Assembly: GCA_027575765.1 (NCBI GenBank)
Contig: JANBPT010000744.1
Coordinates: 1 to 24,291 of the forward strand
DNA length: 24,291 nucleotides
Source of the DNA: Tieghemiomyces parasiticus
Taxonomy: Eukaryota; Kickxellomycota; Dimargaritomycetes; Dimargaritales; Dimargaritaceae
Reading direction: 5' to 3'
Shown piece by piece: positions 1 through 10,319 of this stretch (positions within the stretch are counted from its first letter, which is position 1; each line of letters opens with the position of its first letter). The notes under the pieces were generated by a model. The model was not told the DNA's origin. It was given only the letters and a program-made list of their open reading frames with translations, and searched no databases. Both the position numbers and the translations under genes were made by a program.

Positions 1-690
1 AGGTTTATCACGTGGCCCGGCACCGGCGAACGCCTGTACCAGAGCGGCGACCTGGCCCGCTGGCTGCCCGACGGCCAGATCGAGTGCCTGGGCCGTATCG
101 ACCACCAAGTCAAGGTGCGCGGCTTCCGTGTTGAGCTGGGGGAGGTGGAAGCCGCCCTGGAGACCCACCCGGCGGTCAACCAGGCCTGCGTCCTGGTCCA
201 AGGGGCGCACCTGGTCGGCTATTTAGTCACAAGTGGCGGCTTTACCCACCAACATATCTTGGACCACATCCGTGCCAGTCAGCCTCACTATATGGTGCCT
301 AGCGCACTGGTCGACGTTGACGAGTTTCCCCGTAGCCGCACAGGTAAAATCGACCGCAAGGCCCTTCCACCGTACGACTTTAGCTGCAGCTCCCATGGCT
401 GTAGCGATCAGGGGGACTGCTCGCCCGAGGAAAGAAAGCTATTAGGCATCGTGGCCACTTGTTTACGACTTGACTTGGATTCAGTGTCGCTCGACGCTAC
501 TCTTTACCAACTGGGTGGTAACTCTCTATCCGCCATCCAGATAACGGCACAGTGCCAACGTAGTGGCCTGGGCTTGCAACTGGCCGACCTCAATCGCAAT
601 ACGACCCTCCGCCGGGCTGCCCAACTAGCCATGGCCATAGATGATACCAGTAGTGCGACAGGTGGGCAGGGACAGATGGACCTTGTATAA
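1..690 (+). CDS. Nonribosomal peptide synthetase, C-terminal fragment (end of adenylation domain plus carrier domain)
   Basis: The frame is open from base 1, so the gene begins upstream; 229 codons are visible before TAA. The start holds adenylation core motifs: LYQSGDLARW (A7 type) and GRIDHQVKVRGFRVELGEVE (A8), then PRSRTGKIDRKALP (A10, with the lysine that acts in adenylation). After a short linker comes a thiolation domain with LGGNSLSAIQ, whose serine takes the phosphopantetheine arm. The enzyme would activate an amino or hydroxy acid as its adenylate and load it on the carrier. The specificity pocket lies upstream and cannot be read. The chain stops about 40 residues after the carrier serine, with no condensation, thioesterase or reductase domain, so either release is in trans or the end is truncated. 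Codon use changes sharply near base 222, from almost all G/C-ending to mixed. The NRPS call is firm; whether the gene is intact is not known. Confidence 0.93.
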   Translation, partial: RFITWPGTGERLYQSGDLARWLPDGQIECLGRIDHQVKVRGFRVELGEVEAALETHPAVNQACVLVQGAHLVGYLVTSGGFTHQHILDHIRASQPHYMVPSALVDVDEFPRSRTGKIDRKALPPYDFSCSSHGCSDQGDCSPEERKLLGIVATCLRLDLDSVSLDATLYQLGGNSLSAIQITAQCQRSGLGLQLADLNRNTTLRRAAQLAMAIDDTSSATGGQGQMDLV

Positions 691-1915
691 CTCACCCTAG
701 CGCAGGGCTGTTTTCACTTCTTGTTGCTGGTCGGTCTCAACCAAATGGCTGTGTCTGGCCTGGAGAAATCATGTCACCGCTTTACTGAAGGGATGTGGCA
801 GCAAGCTGGGAAACGCCCCATCCGACCCCACTCCTCGCCCCAGGCTGTATTCCACAGGGATGACCACTCGGTGGGTATTGCCGGCTTGCCTTCTGCCGAA
901 TTGCCGGTCGGATAGTCATTCTAGACTCCTTGTCTGCACCCATTACTATAGTCGATGCAAAGGACAGCTCCCCATTGGCATCTTCCGCGTGCATGACTTG
1001 GGTAACGAGCGGCATATTTTCCCTGGTGCTCATCACTACGTTTCGGACTGCATGCCGTACAGGGCCATGGGGCAAGTTTTGGGACGCTTCCCGTTCGCCC
1101 TGACTAAGGGTTGCTAGCGGCCTGCTACCAAGTCTAGGCTGACCACCTACACTAGGAGGTGCAGGGCCCGAGTCTGGCCTCTTTGACCCTACCACCATCA
1201 TTTTTTCTCCCCCACCTATCGGTTACTACGGTGAACGGCGGCACTGCTACATTTTGGTTATATTTTCCTAATCTCACAAGCGATGCCTCGACCGTGGAAA
1301 TCGCCTCTACCTTCAACATCCACGGCCGCCCACCCGTTAGATAAAGTGCACAGGCTATATCTTACACGACAGTTGTCTTTACCCACCATCTGCCGGCTGC
1401 GATTGTGGCTCCAGTAAACGCAAATCTGATGGCGGCCCTTCGCAGCACCCAATGCACAGCAATTATATAAATGAAGGATGATATATGATGGAAAGGACCA
1501 GCTTGCTAATCGGTTGGATATGGCCAGAAAAGAGAATGTATCTAAAGAGGAGAAACAGAGAGGGCACCTGAGCCCAACAAGGGGGGGGGAGGAGTGCAGG
1601 CGTGGGTGAAAATGTCAGCGCATGAGAGTACCCAATAAACAAAGAGATAAGATACGATAAGTAGAGAACAAACAATTTGTAAGACTAACCAGTCCTGTAT
1701 TAGCTTATGTCTCTACTACAATGCAGTAGGTTTCCGTTTTTATGAGGTTCTATGGCGGTATTGCCATAGTGATTGCCAAAAAAAAGGGGGGAAAGTGGTT
1801 GCCTAAAACGACTTCACACCACAATGCACAAGGCAGTAGAAACCCAAGGACACCATCACACCTCCAACCAGCCACTCATGCACCTGACAAGATCAGCCAA
1901 TTCCACCACCTACAC
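691..1915. other. Stretch without a confident gene; possible decayed NRPS tail at 866-1117
   Basis: No complete gene is recognised. Plus-strand frames at about 866-1070 and 990-1117 give short stretches (RIAGRIVILDSLSAPITIV in one frame, LGNERHIFPGA in another) that vaguely recall left-handed beta-helix (hexapeptide-repeat) domains found after the carrier domain in Pls-type NRPS-like proteins. They lie in different frames with stops, so this would be a relic at best. A possible donor, GTATAA, overlaps the NRPS stop codon. The remainder (about 1130-1915) has short frames only and a G-run near 1580. Confidence 0.25.
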
Positions 1916-3480
1916 GTCTCACCACAGGCATCTAGACTGTCTCTACTTTCAAATGAAACTTGCCATGCTCCCTTTTGCTTCCATATGGCTCCATTATTAT
2001 CTACATTAGCACCTACTGACAGGGCCAAGGCACAGACCTCTGCCTTATAGAAGGCAAGAAATTGGTACCAGTAAAGATAAATAAATAGATACATAACATA
2101 TTCCTTAGGTCAAAACCATACCTGTGGTGATTGGGAACCACTACATTAGATTATTGCAAGGTAAAGTCCAAGTCTGCTATTTCAGAACCATGCATTCTGT
2201 GATAGTAGAATAGCCTTTTGCTATGGTATTAGACTTGGGCTTAATATCAGCACACAGGGCCAGTACTGGGCCCTTATCAGTTTCTATGCAGCTGAGGTGC
2301 AATGCTGGTGGCCAATGCCATGCTTTACCACCTTCACAACCACGGCTACCCTTAACCCTATAGCCAGCCCTGTATTATGATGCTCTGGACCCTTGACAAT
2401 GGCATCTTTTATGTGGGGGCCACTGTGAAGGTACATTCACTGGCAATCTATATGGGTCAAGTGCTTTCTCTCAGTCTGAGCAGTTTGTGATCCAGGCAGA
2501 TCACTTGAAGCACCCACTGCATGGGAGAGGAACAGGACCACTTGCACCATGGCACCTGTAGGGGGGAATGGAAAAGCAGGGAGTTGGAGACCTTGGTGGG
2601 TTATGGCAAAATGGGCGGGTTGGTTAGTTAGCAAGTGGTGGTGACAGGTGAGGGAGGCAGACAGGAGGTGGAGATGTGGTGTGAGGGAAGCATGGGCCAA
2701 CCAGTGGTGCCAGGTCACCTGTGGCCAGGCCTGGCTGGACCTGCCATCTGTTCATGTGCCCTGGGATTTGGTTGATTTTGGCTTTAAATGAGTAGCCTGG
2801 CACAGTCTGGCCAGAATTCAAGGACCATGGCTAATAGAGAATAACTAAACCCTGCCATTAGATTTAGACCTGTTAAGCCAGTGTCTTGTACAGCTATTGA
2901 TATAGTAGTATTGTGCTGGGAACTCTCAAGGTGACTGGGAAAGGCATCCATGCTGAACTACTTTATCATGCACATACAGAAAAGGTAGAAATATTTACCA
3001 AGGAAAACGTGGGGTGAGTATGGCAGAGGGGAGGCAGCCCCCATTACCTCACATGTTATTGTAGCTAAAGTAGAACAGCACCAGCATTTGACTACCATCT
3101 AATTGGGCAACATGTCCACTAAGGAAAGCCCTAGGCCTTTAATGCCCTGGTTCATCATATCAAATCAATACACTCATGAGTTGAGTAGCTGAATGTGGCT
3201 GATCGACTAGTCAACTGGGTTGGGTGCTGGTAGGTGGATGCAAACCTTCTCTGTGCCATTCATTCCGTTCCAGTGAAGTGGTGCACAAATTGCAAATAGT
3301 TGGTTGGTGGATACATGACTTAAGTAGGCGCCTGTGGTGCCCACAGATGGGGGTTTGGCGCCCACTGGGCAAGTAGTCAGGTGGGGAGGGTTTATTGGAG
3401 GGGTGGAGGGCCACCCAGTGATGGGGAATGCTACACACCGTCAAGCAAATACAAGCAACTAGGTGACACAACAGAGTGCG
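1916..3480. other. CpG-poor block, probably decayed transposable-element DNA
   Basis: Over nearly 1.6 kb I see fewer than ten CG dinucleotides, while TG and CA are abundant; CG becomes frequent again right after 3480. All six frames are broken and no domain is recognisable. It contains one copy of the 132/133-bp repeat that occurs three more times in the 17-21 kb island, which links the two blocks. The reading as an old methylated and deaminated repeat is inference from composition plus that shared repeat. Confidence 0.5.
2123..2254 (+). repeat. 132/133-bp dispersed repeat, copy 1
   Basis: It starts TGTGGTGATTGGGAACCAC and ends TTAATATCAGCACA. It is nearly the same as the copies at 17972-18104 (minus), 19172-19304 and 19356-19488. 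The ends form an imperfect terminal inverted repeat (TGTGGTGAT against TGTGCTGAT), and the interior can fold on itself (CCAAGTCT...AGACTTGG). The flanks (ATACC and CAGGG) show no target duplication, so it may have been moved by recombination or the flanks have decayed. Confidence 0.9.
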
Positions 3481-3948
3481 AGTTCATCAAGGTGCACTCA
3501 GAGGTCCCCAAAGTAAGTTTGGACTGTGCCAGGCCGTGTTCGTGCTCCCGGGGCCTAAATACGACGGGATGCTCGCGCTACCCTGCGCATTTTATTTGCG
3601 TATAATCAACACCCTCGCAGCCAGCTACACCACCAAGCGTCGTATTCAGTGCTGCCATGCGCATTGTTTTTAGTCCTCTGTGTCAAAGTTCTGGTGACTA
3701 ATTGTGCATCCCTATTGGGTCACACTCTAGACCTTTTCCAAATCTACCAGTGGCAGAAAAAAAAAGTACTACCATAATTTACGAACCACGCTAATACTAC
3801 ATTTGAATAGACTATATAATCTGCCTAGGTGTTAGCCAATGCTGATTTAATACACGGAATATAACAATTATTTCACGACCAGGTTAGTCGCACCGAACTA
3901 TGGTATATTACAAAGGTAAGGGGTAATTCCTATCAGGTGCCATAGCAA
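3481..3948. other. Intergenic, 3' side of the Cys-rich protein gene
   Basis: CG content returns to normal at about 3480. Only short frames are present on either strand, and none is recognised. The part next to 3949 would hold the 3' untranslated region of the minus-strand gene; it is AT-rich. Confidence 0.4.
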
Positions 3949-4416
3949 CTAGAGCTGGTACAGGGCAATGGCTCCGGCTATAGCGACCATGGCGCTGGAG
4001 ACGGCAGCAGAGTTAGAGGCAGACGAGGTGTCATCAGCATCGTTAGTGGAGCTGGCGAGCACGGAGTCCAGCTCGGAGGTGGCGCTCGCCAACTGGGCGT
4101 TGAGGGAAGTCATGACGCCGTTCATGACACTGGACAGCTTGGGGGAGTATTGGCTGATGCAACCGGTGACGCATTTGGTGTAGTTCTCGATGCTGTTGGA
4201 GCTCGCATCGGAGGGCACGGGGCAGGCCGTTTCGCAGCTCATCATGCCCTCGGCATCCGCCTTGGAGATGCCCAAGCAAGTCTGGCCGCAAGCGATAGGG
4301 TCAGCGCTACAGCTGGGCTTCTGCATGCAATCCATGATGCTGTTTAGGTCATCGGTGTTGGCGAGGACGGTAGCGCCGGCGGCAGCAAGGAAAAGGACGG
4401 CAGTGGCACACTTCAT
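3949..4416 (-). CDS. Small secreted Cys-rich protein, probably GPI-anchored
   Basis: A 155-residue single-exon frame. Residues 1-19 form a clear signal peptide (MKCATAVLFLAAAGATVLA). The mature N-terminal half has eight cysteines at 30, 36, 43, 47, 61, 65, 82 and 86, spaced C-x5-C-x6-C-x3-C-x13-C-x3-C-x16-C-x3-C, which suggests four disulphides. NYT at 78-80 is a possible N-glycosylation site. From about residue 88 the chain is Ser/Ala/Thr-rich and ends in small residues followed by a hydrophobic tail (SSAMVAIAGAIALYQL), as expected of a GPI-attachment signal. The likely location is plasma membrane or cell wall. The spacing does not fit a CFEM domain, and I know no named family for it. A TATA-like box lies about 140 bp upstream. 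Coding is likely; the biological role is unknown. Confidence 0.82.
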   Translation of the reverse strand: MKCATAVLFLAAAGATVLANTDDLNSIMDCMQKPSCSADPIACGQTCLGISKADAEGMMSCETACPVPSDASSNSIENYTKCVTGCISQYSPKLSSVMNGVMTSLNAQLASATSELDSVLASSTNDADDTSSASNSAAVSSAMVAIAGAIALYQL

Positions 4417-4551
4417 GGTGAAGATAGGGATTGTAAAGGGGCACGGGGGAAGTTGGGCGAAAAAATCGTTAGGGCGTACAATACACGTGTATCAGGCTGG
4501 GAGGGATGAACTGAGATGTGGTATGGCAGGAAAGGTCTCGAGTCGGCAGTA

Positions 4552-4557
4552 CTTATA
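4552..4557 (-). promoter_or_regulatory. TATA-like box upstream of the Cys-rich protein gene
   Basis: On the minus strand GGGTATAAGTAC is read here, with TATAAG 136-141 bp before the ATG at 4416. Position and sequence suit a fungal core promoter; no transcript evidence is available. Confidence 0.4.
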
Positions 4558-4870
4558 CCCTTGCTGTCTCTGGCGCTCGCTCACTCTTGTTACCCTACCA
4601 CCCACGCTCTTCTTCTCCCCCCATGATCCCAACTGCGAGGTAAAGAGAAGGACTTTGACAATGCCCTATCAGGCCAAGGCCAGACGATAACGGACAATAA
4701 GTTGAAGGGATCATGTGCACTGGGGATTGTCGTACGCCAGAGGATGGCGCATTGGTGGCTATGGGTGCTTTTGAGACGAGGCGGACTGTAACGGGAGACA
4801 AGCAGATCTCAATGAGAGAAGAGAAACGGAAAAGCGGACCCAGTAGAGACTCGGCAATCCCTGGGCCACC

Positions 4871-5176
4871 ATGAACCCGAGCAATCCCAGGAACTTCTCC
4901 ATTAGCACCCCCAGGAGAAGAACACGCGATAGACAACCAGGGCGACGGCCACAAGGGATGCTGCAAGCTACACGACTCATGCGGGATTTGGAGGGTATAC
5001 GACAACGTCCTCCCTACACCGACTACCAGTCCATGCTCGAAACACCACTCGGACCCCCTCGCCCGCCCCACCTCGAACGACCATCACAGGATGTCACAGT
5101 AAGAAAAGAATTCAATCCACTCCATATGATTTCATTTCACCAATAGAGCCAGGTACTCCTCAGACGGCGATTATAA
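4871..5176 (+). CDS. Hypothetical small basic protein, one possible intron
   Basis: The ATG sits in a very good context (GGGCCACCATGAA). The unspliced frame gives 91 residues to 5146. An alternative uses a donor GTAAGA at 5099 and an acceptor CCAATAG ending at 5146 (48-nt intron) in phase 0, giving 76 residues plus a short tail ending at a TAA at 5174-5176. The product is rich in Arg and Pro (STPRRRTRDRQPGRRPQG) with no known domain, signal peptide or membrane segment. A minus-strand frame (4595-5071) overlaps it, so it may not be coding at all. The start context and donor are the only support. Confidence 0.2.
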
Positions 5177-6378
5177 TGAGGTGAAAAATATATATTAAAA
5201 AAGCCACCGACAGGTATATATTGATAGGGACAACCTTGCCGCTAACCTCCCTCGAGTTACATGGGAGTAGAATCCATAGAATGGGTAGGAGCTGATGGAT
5301 TTCGTGTTCATTAACTCTAGGGCAGACTTAAAAAGATGACCCACCATACTTCACCTCTTCGTTTTCTTGCTGTAGTTGACCTTGGGCTTGTCGATTCGTT
5401 TCTTAAGCGTTCAGTATAGCGAGGCAAGTAGTTAGTACTTGGCTAGGACATCTGCAATGGCGTAGCGTCCCTCGTTTTCTCATTTTCCGGCTCAGTGTCA
5501 CAGGGTATGGAATTGCCCTGAGGCAGCCGCTGTTGGCTCGTTCGGAAGGGGAAAAAAAGAAGGAATATGTATATTTTATGTCGTAGAATGGTTTATCCAG
5601 AACTCTGTCGAACGAAAGACCTAACATTGTGCCCTTCATTTGTATCCCCACTGTACTAAGGATTCAGGGTGGACTCTTTAGCTCGAACTGTTGATACTGT
5701 GGATTGATCTTCGACCAAGCCTGGATACAAAGCACCCACCCAGGCTGCCATTGTCTGTACATTTTTTTGGATTCAGCTGAGGAAAGGTGTGTGCTGATCA
5801 ACTGCAAGGGCTAGACTCGGGCCGATGAGGGCACAATAGCATGCATCTGCTCGGGGCCACAATATGAATTAAATCCTGAGCGTATTCAATTGGTTCCGAC
5901 CACCGAAAATGCCTCGGAGACGTCGCGTCTCTGGGTTGACAATGGGGAGTACCCTCGATGCCGAGGTAATATGGATACAAGCAGAGAACGGAGTAACAAT
6001 GCTACGCGCCATGATGCCAGCATTACCAGGCCTGGCCTATCCGGCTAGTAGGCAGAGACAATAAAGCTAATGCAGCGGTCAGCGGTAGACCCGAACACTA
6101 CCCCAGCCTCGCGACCGTAGCCATACAACCCGATTCCTCTGTTTACGGACCGTAAAAGTAGGCCTGCGGGCTAAATCATTGTGTGCGTTCGGGTTAGCTG
6201 GGGTCGGGACTGGTGCTTCACCGTTGCGCATTGCACTGAGGTGGTTGGCCAGCCCCTTCTTCAGCCTGGTTCATTATATTCAGTCGCCCCATATGCACAC
6301 GCTTTTAGCCCGGCCGTCGCCCTCTAACCGCAAACGTTCTCCAGCTGAACGAATCGCTTCTTCCCTCCTGCAGCGGCC
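5177..6378. other. Gene-poor stretch with a possible minus-strand terminal exon at 5351-5407
   Basis: No full gene is recognised. On the minus strand a branch-site sequence TACTAAC (about 5435) is followed by the AG of CGCTTAAG and a short basic frame ending in KPKVNYSKKTKR and TGA at 5351-5353, which looks like the tail of a nuclear or ribosome-associated protein. No partner exon was found, so this could be chance or a relic. AT-rich sequence lies at 5180-5225. A plus-strand frame at 6179-6382 overlaps the next gene's ATG and looks non-coding. Confidence 0.25.
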
Positions 6379-7506
6379 ATGACCCACGTACTCGGCGTTG
6401 GTGCCATCGGCACCCTGGTCGCCTTCCACCTCAAGCGGGCGTACCCCGGCTCACCCGTCACCCTACTGCTCCGCAATCAGGCTGCCCGGCGCTCCTGGAT
6501 TGAGAAGGCCGGAGAGCGCCTGACGATCCGTCCCCTCAGGCCTGGCCTACACGAACCAACGCCACCAAAAGACACGTCGGCCACGGGGTGTACCGGCACC
6601 CAGGGCGGATTCCAGTACGAGGTACTAGACCACATGACAGACCCCGGGCCCATCCGGCGCCTGATCATCACCACCAAAGCCCACCAGACCGTGGATGCCT
6701 ATGCGCAGCTGATTCCGCGCCTCGGCCCGTCCAGTGTCGTCGTGCTACTGCAGAACGGAATCGGGGTGCAGGAGGGAATCCTCAGTCGGCACTACCCGAG
6801 CCGAGGAGGATCCCTCAATACCGAAATACCCCATTTTGTCCTGGGAACCACCAACCATGGCTGCTACCGTGAGGCGCCATTCCGTATCGTCCACGCCGGC
6901 CTCGGTGAGATCAGCTTGGGGTCCCAAGCCCCTGCCGCTCCCGAGGTCCAGGCCACGCTTGAGACCCTACCGGGCGTTGATGGGTTAAACGTGCACACCG
7001 AGTCCTGGCCGGCCCTCAGCCGCCGGCTCCTCGTCAAGCTGGCCGTCAATGGCTTCATCAACGCGCTCACCGCCCTCTTTGACTGTCCCAACGGAGACTT
7101 GGTCACCCATTCGCGGTACCGGGCGCTACTCGATTTCTTCTGTCGCGAAACCAGCGCCATCCTGACCAAGCATGTCGAAGCACAGGGTTGCGGCACTGCC
7201 ACGCATTGCGCGTCCACAACCGACGAACTAGCCCGCAGTTTGACCCCGGAGGCGCTCCGCACGGCCATACTGCACACATGCCGTTTAACAGCGGCCAACG
7301 AATCATCCATGCGCCAAGATTACCGAGCCGGCAGACAGACCGAGATCGACTACATCAACGGCTACTTGACTCGACTGGCCACGCGCTACGGCCTGCCCGG
7401 CCCTTACAACCAGCTCGTCACTAGGCTCATTGCTGACCGGGTGGGCCACCCGGGAAGGCAGCTGCTCTCACTGGCGCAAGGAAGCGATGGGCAGGGTGCA
7501 CCGTGA
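6379..7506 (+). CDS. 2-dehydropantoate 2-reductase (ketopantoate reductase)
   Basis: It reduces ketopantoate to pantoate with NADPH, a step of pantothenate (vitamin B5) and CoA synthesis. The 375-residue single exon shows the whole family pattern. HVLGVGAIG at 3-11 is the Rossmann dinucleotide loop; LIITTKAHQT (about 95-104) and LLQNGIGVQE (123-132) shape the NADPH/substrate site; KLAVNGFINALTAL (220-233) carries the catalytic lysine 220 and asparagine 224; SSMRQDYRAGRQTEIDYING (309-328) holds the serine and glutamate of the active site. Length suits fungal homologues such as yeast Pan5. The ATG at 6379 is the first after an in-frame stop at 6346 and lies in a good context (GCGGCCATGA). No targeting signal is evident. 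Codon use is GC-rich. It has no obvious partner genes nearby. Related reductases of unknown substrate share this fold, so the exact substrate is inferred. Confidence 0.93.
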   Translation: MTHVLGVGAIGTLVAFHLKRAYPGSPVTLLLRNQAARRSWIEKAGERLTIRPLRPGLHEPTPPKDTSATGCTGTQGGFQYEVLDHMTDPGPIRRLIITTKAHQTVDAYAQLIPRLGPSSVVVLLQNGIGVQEGILSRHYPSRGGSLNTEIPHFVLGTTNHGCYREAPFRIVHAGLGEISLGSQAPAAPEVQATLETLPGVDGLNVHTESWPALSRRLLVKLAVNGFINALTALFDCPNGDLVTHSRYRALLDFFCRETSAILTKHVEAQGCGTATHCASTTDELARSLTPEALRTAILHTCRLTAANESSMRQDYRAGRQTEIDYINGYLTRLATRYGLPGPYNQLVTRLIADRVGHPGRQLLSLAQGSDGQGAP

Positions 7507-10319
7507 GAAGCGGGCGAGGGTATCGGGATGCGAATCGTAAGACTGGCGGCTAGGCATCCAGCAGACTGCAGTGTATTCCAGGGCGTCTAGGTCTGCGCAC
7601 CCCTAATCGTCAGTCGGACAGCTCAAAGAGTACCGGGTACTTTGAGAACGACCGGGCTCAATCTCTACCGCCTGCAGAGGCTTAATGGGGTCGCGGAAGG
7701 GCCCCCTCCCCTTCCCAGAAATAAGCCTTGCAACGGGGTGGCCAATACATGTCTAACGTAACCTGTGGGGTTCCCTTGGTCGGGGTGATGCACCATTAGG
7801 ATGACTACATAGCTATCGTGTCGTGCCTCACAAGCTGATAGCTACCCGCGGTTGAAGAAAATGGAACAATGCGTAGTTGGCATTGGGGGGGTGTCATCAG
7901 TTATTTCCCGCAATAACCGGTGCCATTGGTTGTGATAGTGAAAATTTTTAGAACACTGGAGAGGCGGTGCCTTATGCCCAATATTGTCCATACATAATCA
8001 ACTATCGAATAATTGGCCGCAGCTGAAGCCAGCCTGGATCTTTTTAAAAAAGAACACATATTAAGCAATTCCATAACACGTTATGCCTTGATCTATCCCA
8101 GTACCCATCATTTTGCGATACAGATATATGCTGGGTTAAGAATGTGCCTGAAGATACCAAATTCCATTCCTAGCTCGAGTGGTGCAGTGGATGTTATAAT
8201 AAAAATATAGTCAAGACCCAAAAAGTAAGCAATGTCGTGCGTTGGGAACGAGCGCAGCAATAGAAACATTTAGAGACCAAAGGCGCTCAGTGGTACAGTT
8301 GATGATGCGGAATGAAAGGGGCAAGTAATGGGTTTGGAGAAACATTAGCTAGTGGCCCAAGGTTGGCTACAGCGATGTGCCATCAAGCCCCGGGGCGGAA
8401 ATAATCAGGGTAATTTATTGTTGCGAGGTGAGGGGAAGCTGGTAGTCGTTGGCCACCTCGTGCTCAAAGATGGCCCCAAGTGCGGCGGCTACGCTACGTA
8501 GGTCGGAAATAGCGCACCAAATCTTCACATCGGCATCAAGTTCGGGGGGGGGGGTTGACTGCCTGGCAGCCAGAAATACTGCATTGGGTATGTCCTTTCT
8601 CTCTATGGGAGTCCACTCAATATATAATACCCCCAATATATCTAGGCCTGTTATGCTGATCCTATGGATTTGTGTGAGGCCTTCTGGTTAGGGCGAGTAG
8701 AACTTTAGTACGGCTATATAGATATAGTAATGTTGCAGAACGGATACTTGATATTCGGATCAGCCCAACTCAATTGTCAGACATCATCCGTGGCTGTGCC
8801 CAGCTACTCATTGGGAGTATTTTTCTCGTATTTCTTGAGCGCATTGGCCGCCACCTATCTCCTACAACTTGGCCTCTTTGGTACCCATCCGGAATGCGCC
8901 GAACCATTTTAATGGGGCTGTTGATGGCGGTGCCCGTGGCTGGACGGCTTGGTGGATTTGGTGTCAGCATTCTTAGCTGGTCCTGGCAGGCCAGGCGTGG
9001 ACTCCGGTTATGGGAAACAGTGGGGGGGGTCAGGTGCAAGGGGTATTCTAAACACCAGTGACCGGGGAGTGCTGACAAAGACGGCCAGGGTGAGGGCGAT
9101 GATTGTGTAGGTGAATTAAACCAGTGGGTGACGAAGAGAGACGGTGGTTAGAAAAAAAAAAGTTGAGAGATATCCAGTTAATCTACGCCTCTCAGCTTGG
9201 TAGGGGTCAGTTTCGTGAGACCATCAATAGATTCGACTTCCCTGGACAGTTCATAGTTACTATCCTCAATGTCAATCGTAATGGCGACCTCTTACTAACA
9301 AGGCGAGGTTCCTTAACATCAATCATTTTAGATGTCCCCAGATAGGGGCCAGTAAATGTAGCATGTACCACTTTGACGTACAACTGACATGCTGAGCCCG
9401 ACTTACCATTTTACTATATTCATTTTCTATTCCTTATAGCGAAGGGGTTGGGCTAGTTCTATGGGAGGTACCTAGTCGCACCCCAGCATGGAAAAGGTGG
9501 CTAGTTAACTATAAATAGGCAGGGCGCAGAATACATAAGGAGGGACACTAGAGCATAAGCCGGAGTAGTCAGCGCCACACCCCTAGGGCAAGCCCAATCT
9601 CTGAGCGTTTCGAATAGAATCGGATATTGCCTAGGTGAAGGTCTGCGGGCAGGCAGCCGGTAGTCAATGATATGCATCATTTTCAACTAATGCAAATGAC
9701 AGTGGGATAAACCTAAGATGCAGGTACTTGATCGTATCTGTATTGCGTCCAAGTCGTGACATTCAAGCGGACAGTGAGGGATGTAGGCTTCGCAGAACTC
9801 CGCCCCCCTCCCATTCCTTCTAGTACATCTGAGCTTCATTTCAATCCGAGCATACTGTACTCGAAAGGGCAGGCATGTCCTTCTCCATCAAGCCACTGCC
9901 AAGCTTCCCAGCTTCACCGTCGCAACATCAAACCTTCCCAATCTTCATCATTCCATCAAGGATGTTCTATTATTCTCGGGCAAACATCAGGAATCCCTGG
10001 AAGTGTCCGGAAGTGAACAGCGGCCCCAGCAACCCCCACTTTCGTCCCCAAGGGACGAACCCAAGATTGCTCGCCGCTGATGGACTGAACTGCACCGGGC
10101 ATCCAACCCAATCATTCGTACTGCATTGTCTCGTCTTTGTCCTCTTGGATGTTAGGATTTACATTTATGGAAATCCTTTTAGAACTTCAAACTACCAAAT
10201 ATTTGATTAAAGGAGACAACCGAGAAGAAAAAAACACACACACACACTACAGACAGACATATCAGGGAAAGAGAGGGAGGAGGAGGAGAAAGGGGTAAGC
10301 ATGCACAAGGCACCGGCAC
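7507..10319. other. 2.8-kb stretch with no recognisable gene
   Basis: Only short frames occur. At about 8730-9061 two overlapping plus frames contain hydrophobic segments (SLGVFFSYFLSALAATYLL; then TILMGLLMAVPVAGRLGG), which could be the remains of a membrane protein, but no family can be named. At 9124-9345 a frame without ATG ends NRNGDLLLTRRGSL; it is not recognised. A ten-G run lies near 8545, and a short AC repeat at about 10232-10246 lies beyond the 3' end of the sterol reductase gene. The last few hundred bases probably include that gene's 3' untranslated region. Confidence 0.4.

Noticed and set aside
4595..5071. Minus-strand frames with hydrophobic residues (158 and 73 codons)
   Set aside because: Two overlapping frames of similar quality, no family pattern and no splice plan joining them.
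6179..6382. Plus-strand frame overlapping the ATG of ketopantoate reductase
   Set aside because: No recognisable protein; it covers the likely 5' leader and overlaps the real start out of frame.
8160..8310. tRNA A-box-like sequences near 8175 and 8284
   Set aside because: No B-box or cloverleaf partner at the right distance on either strand.
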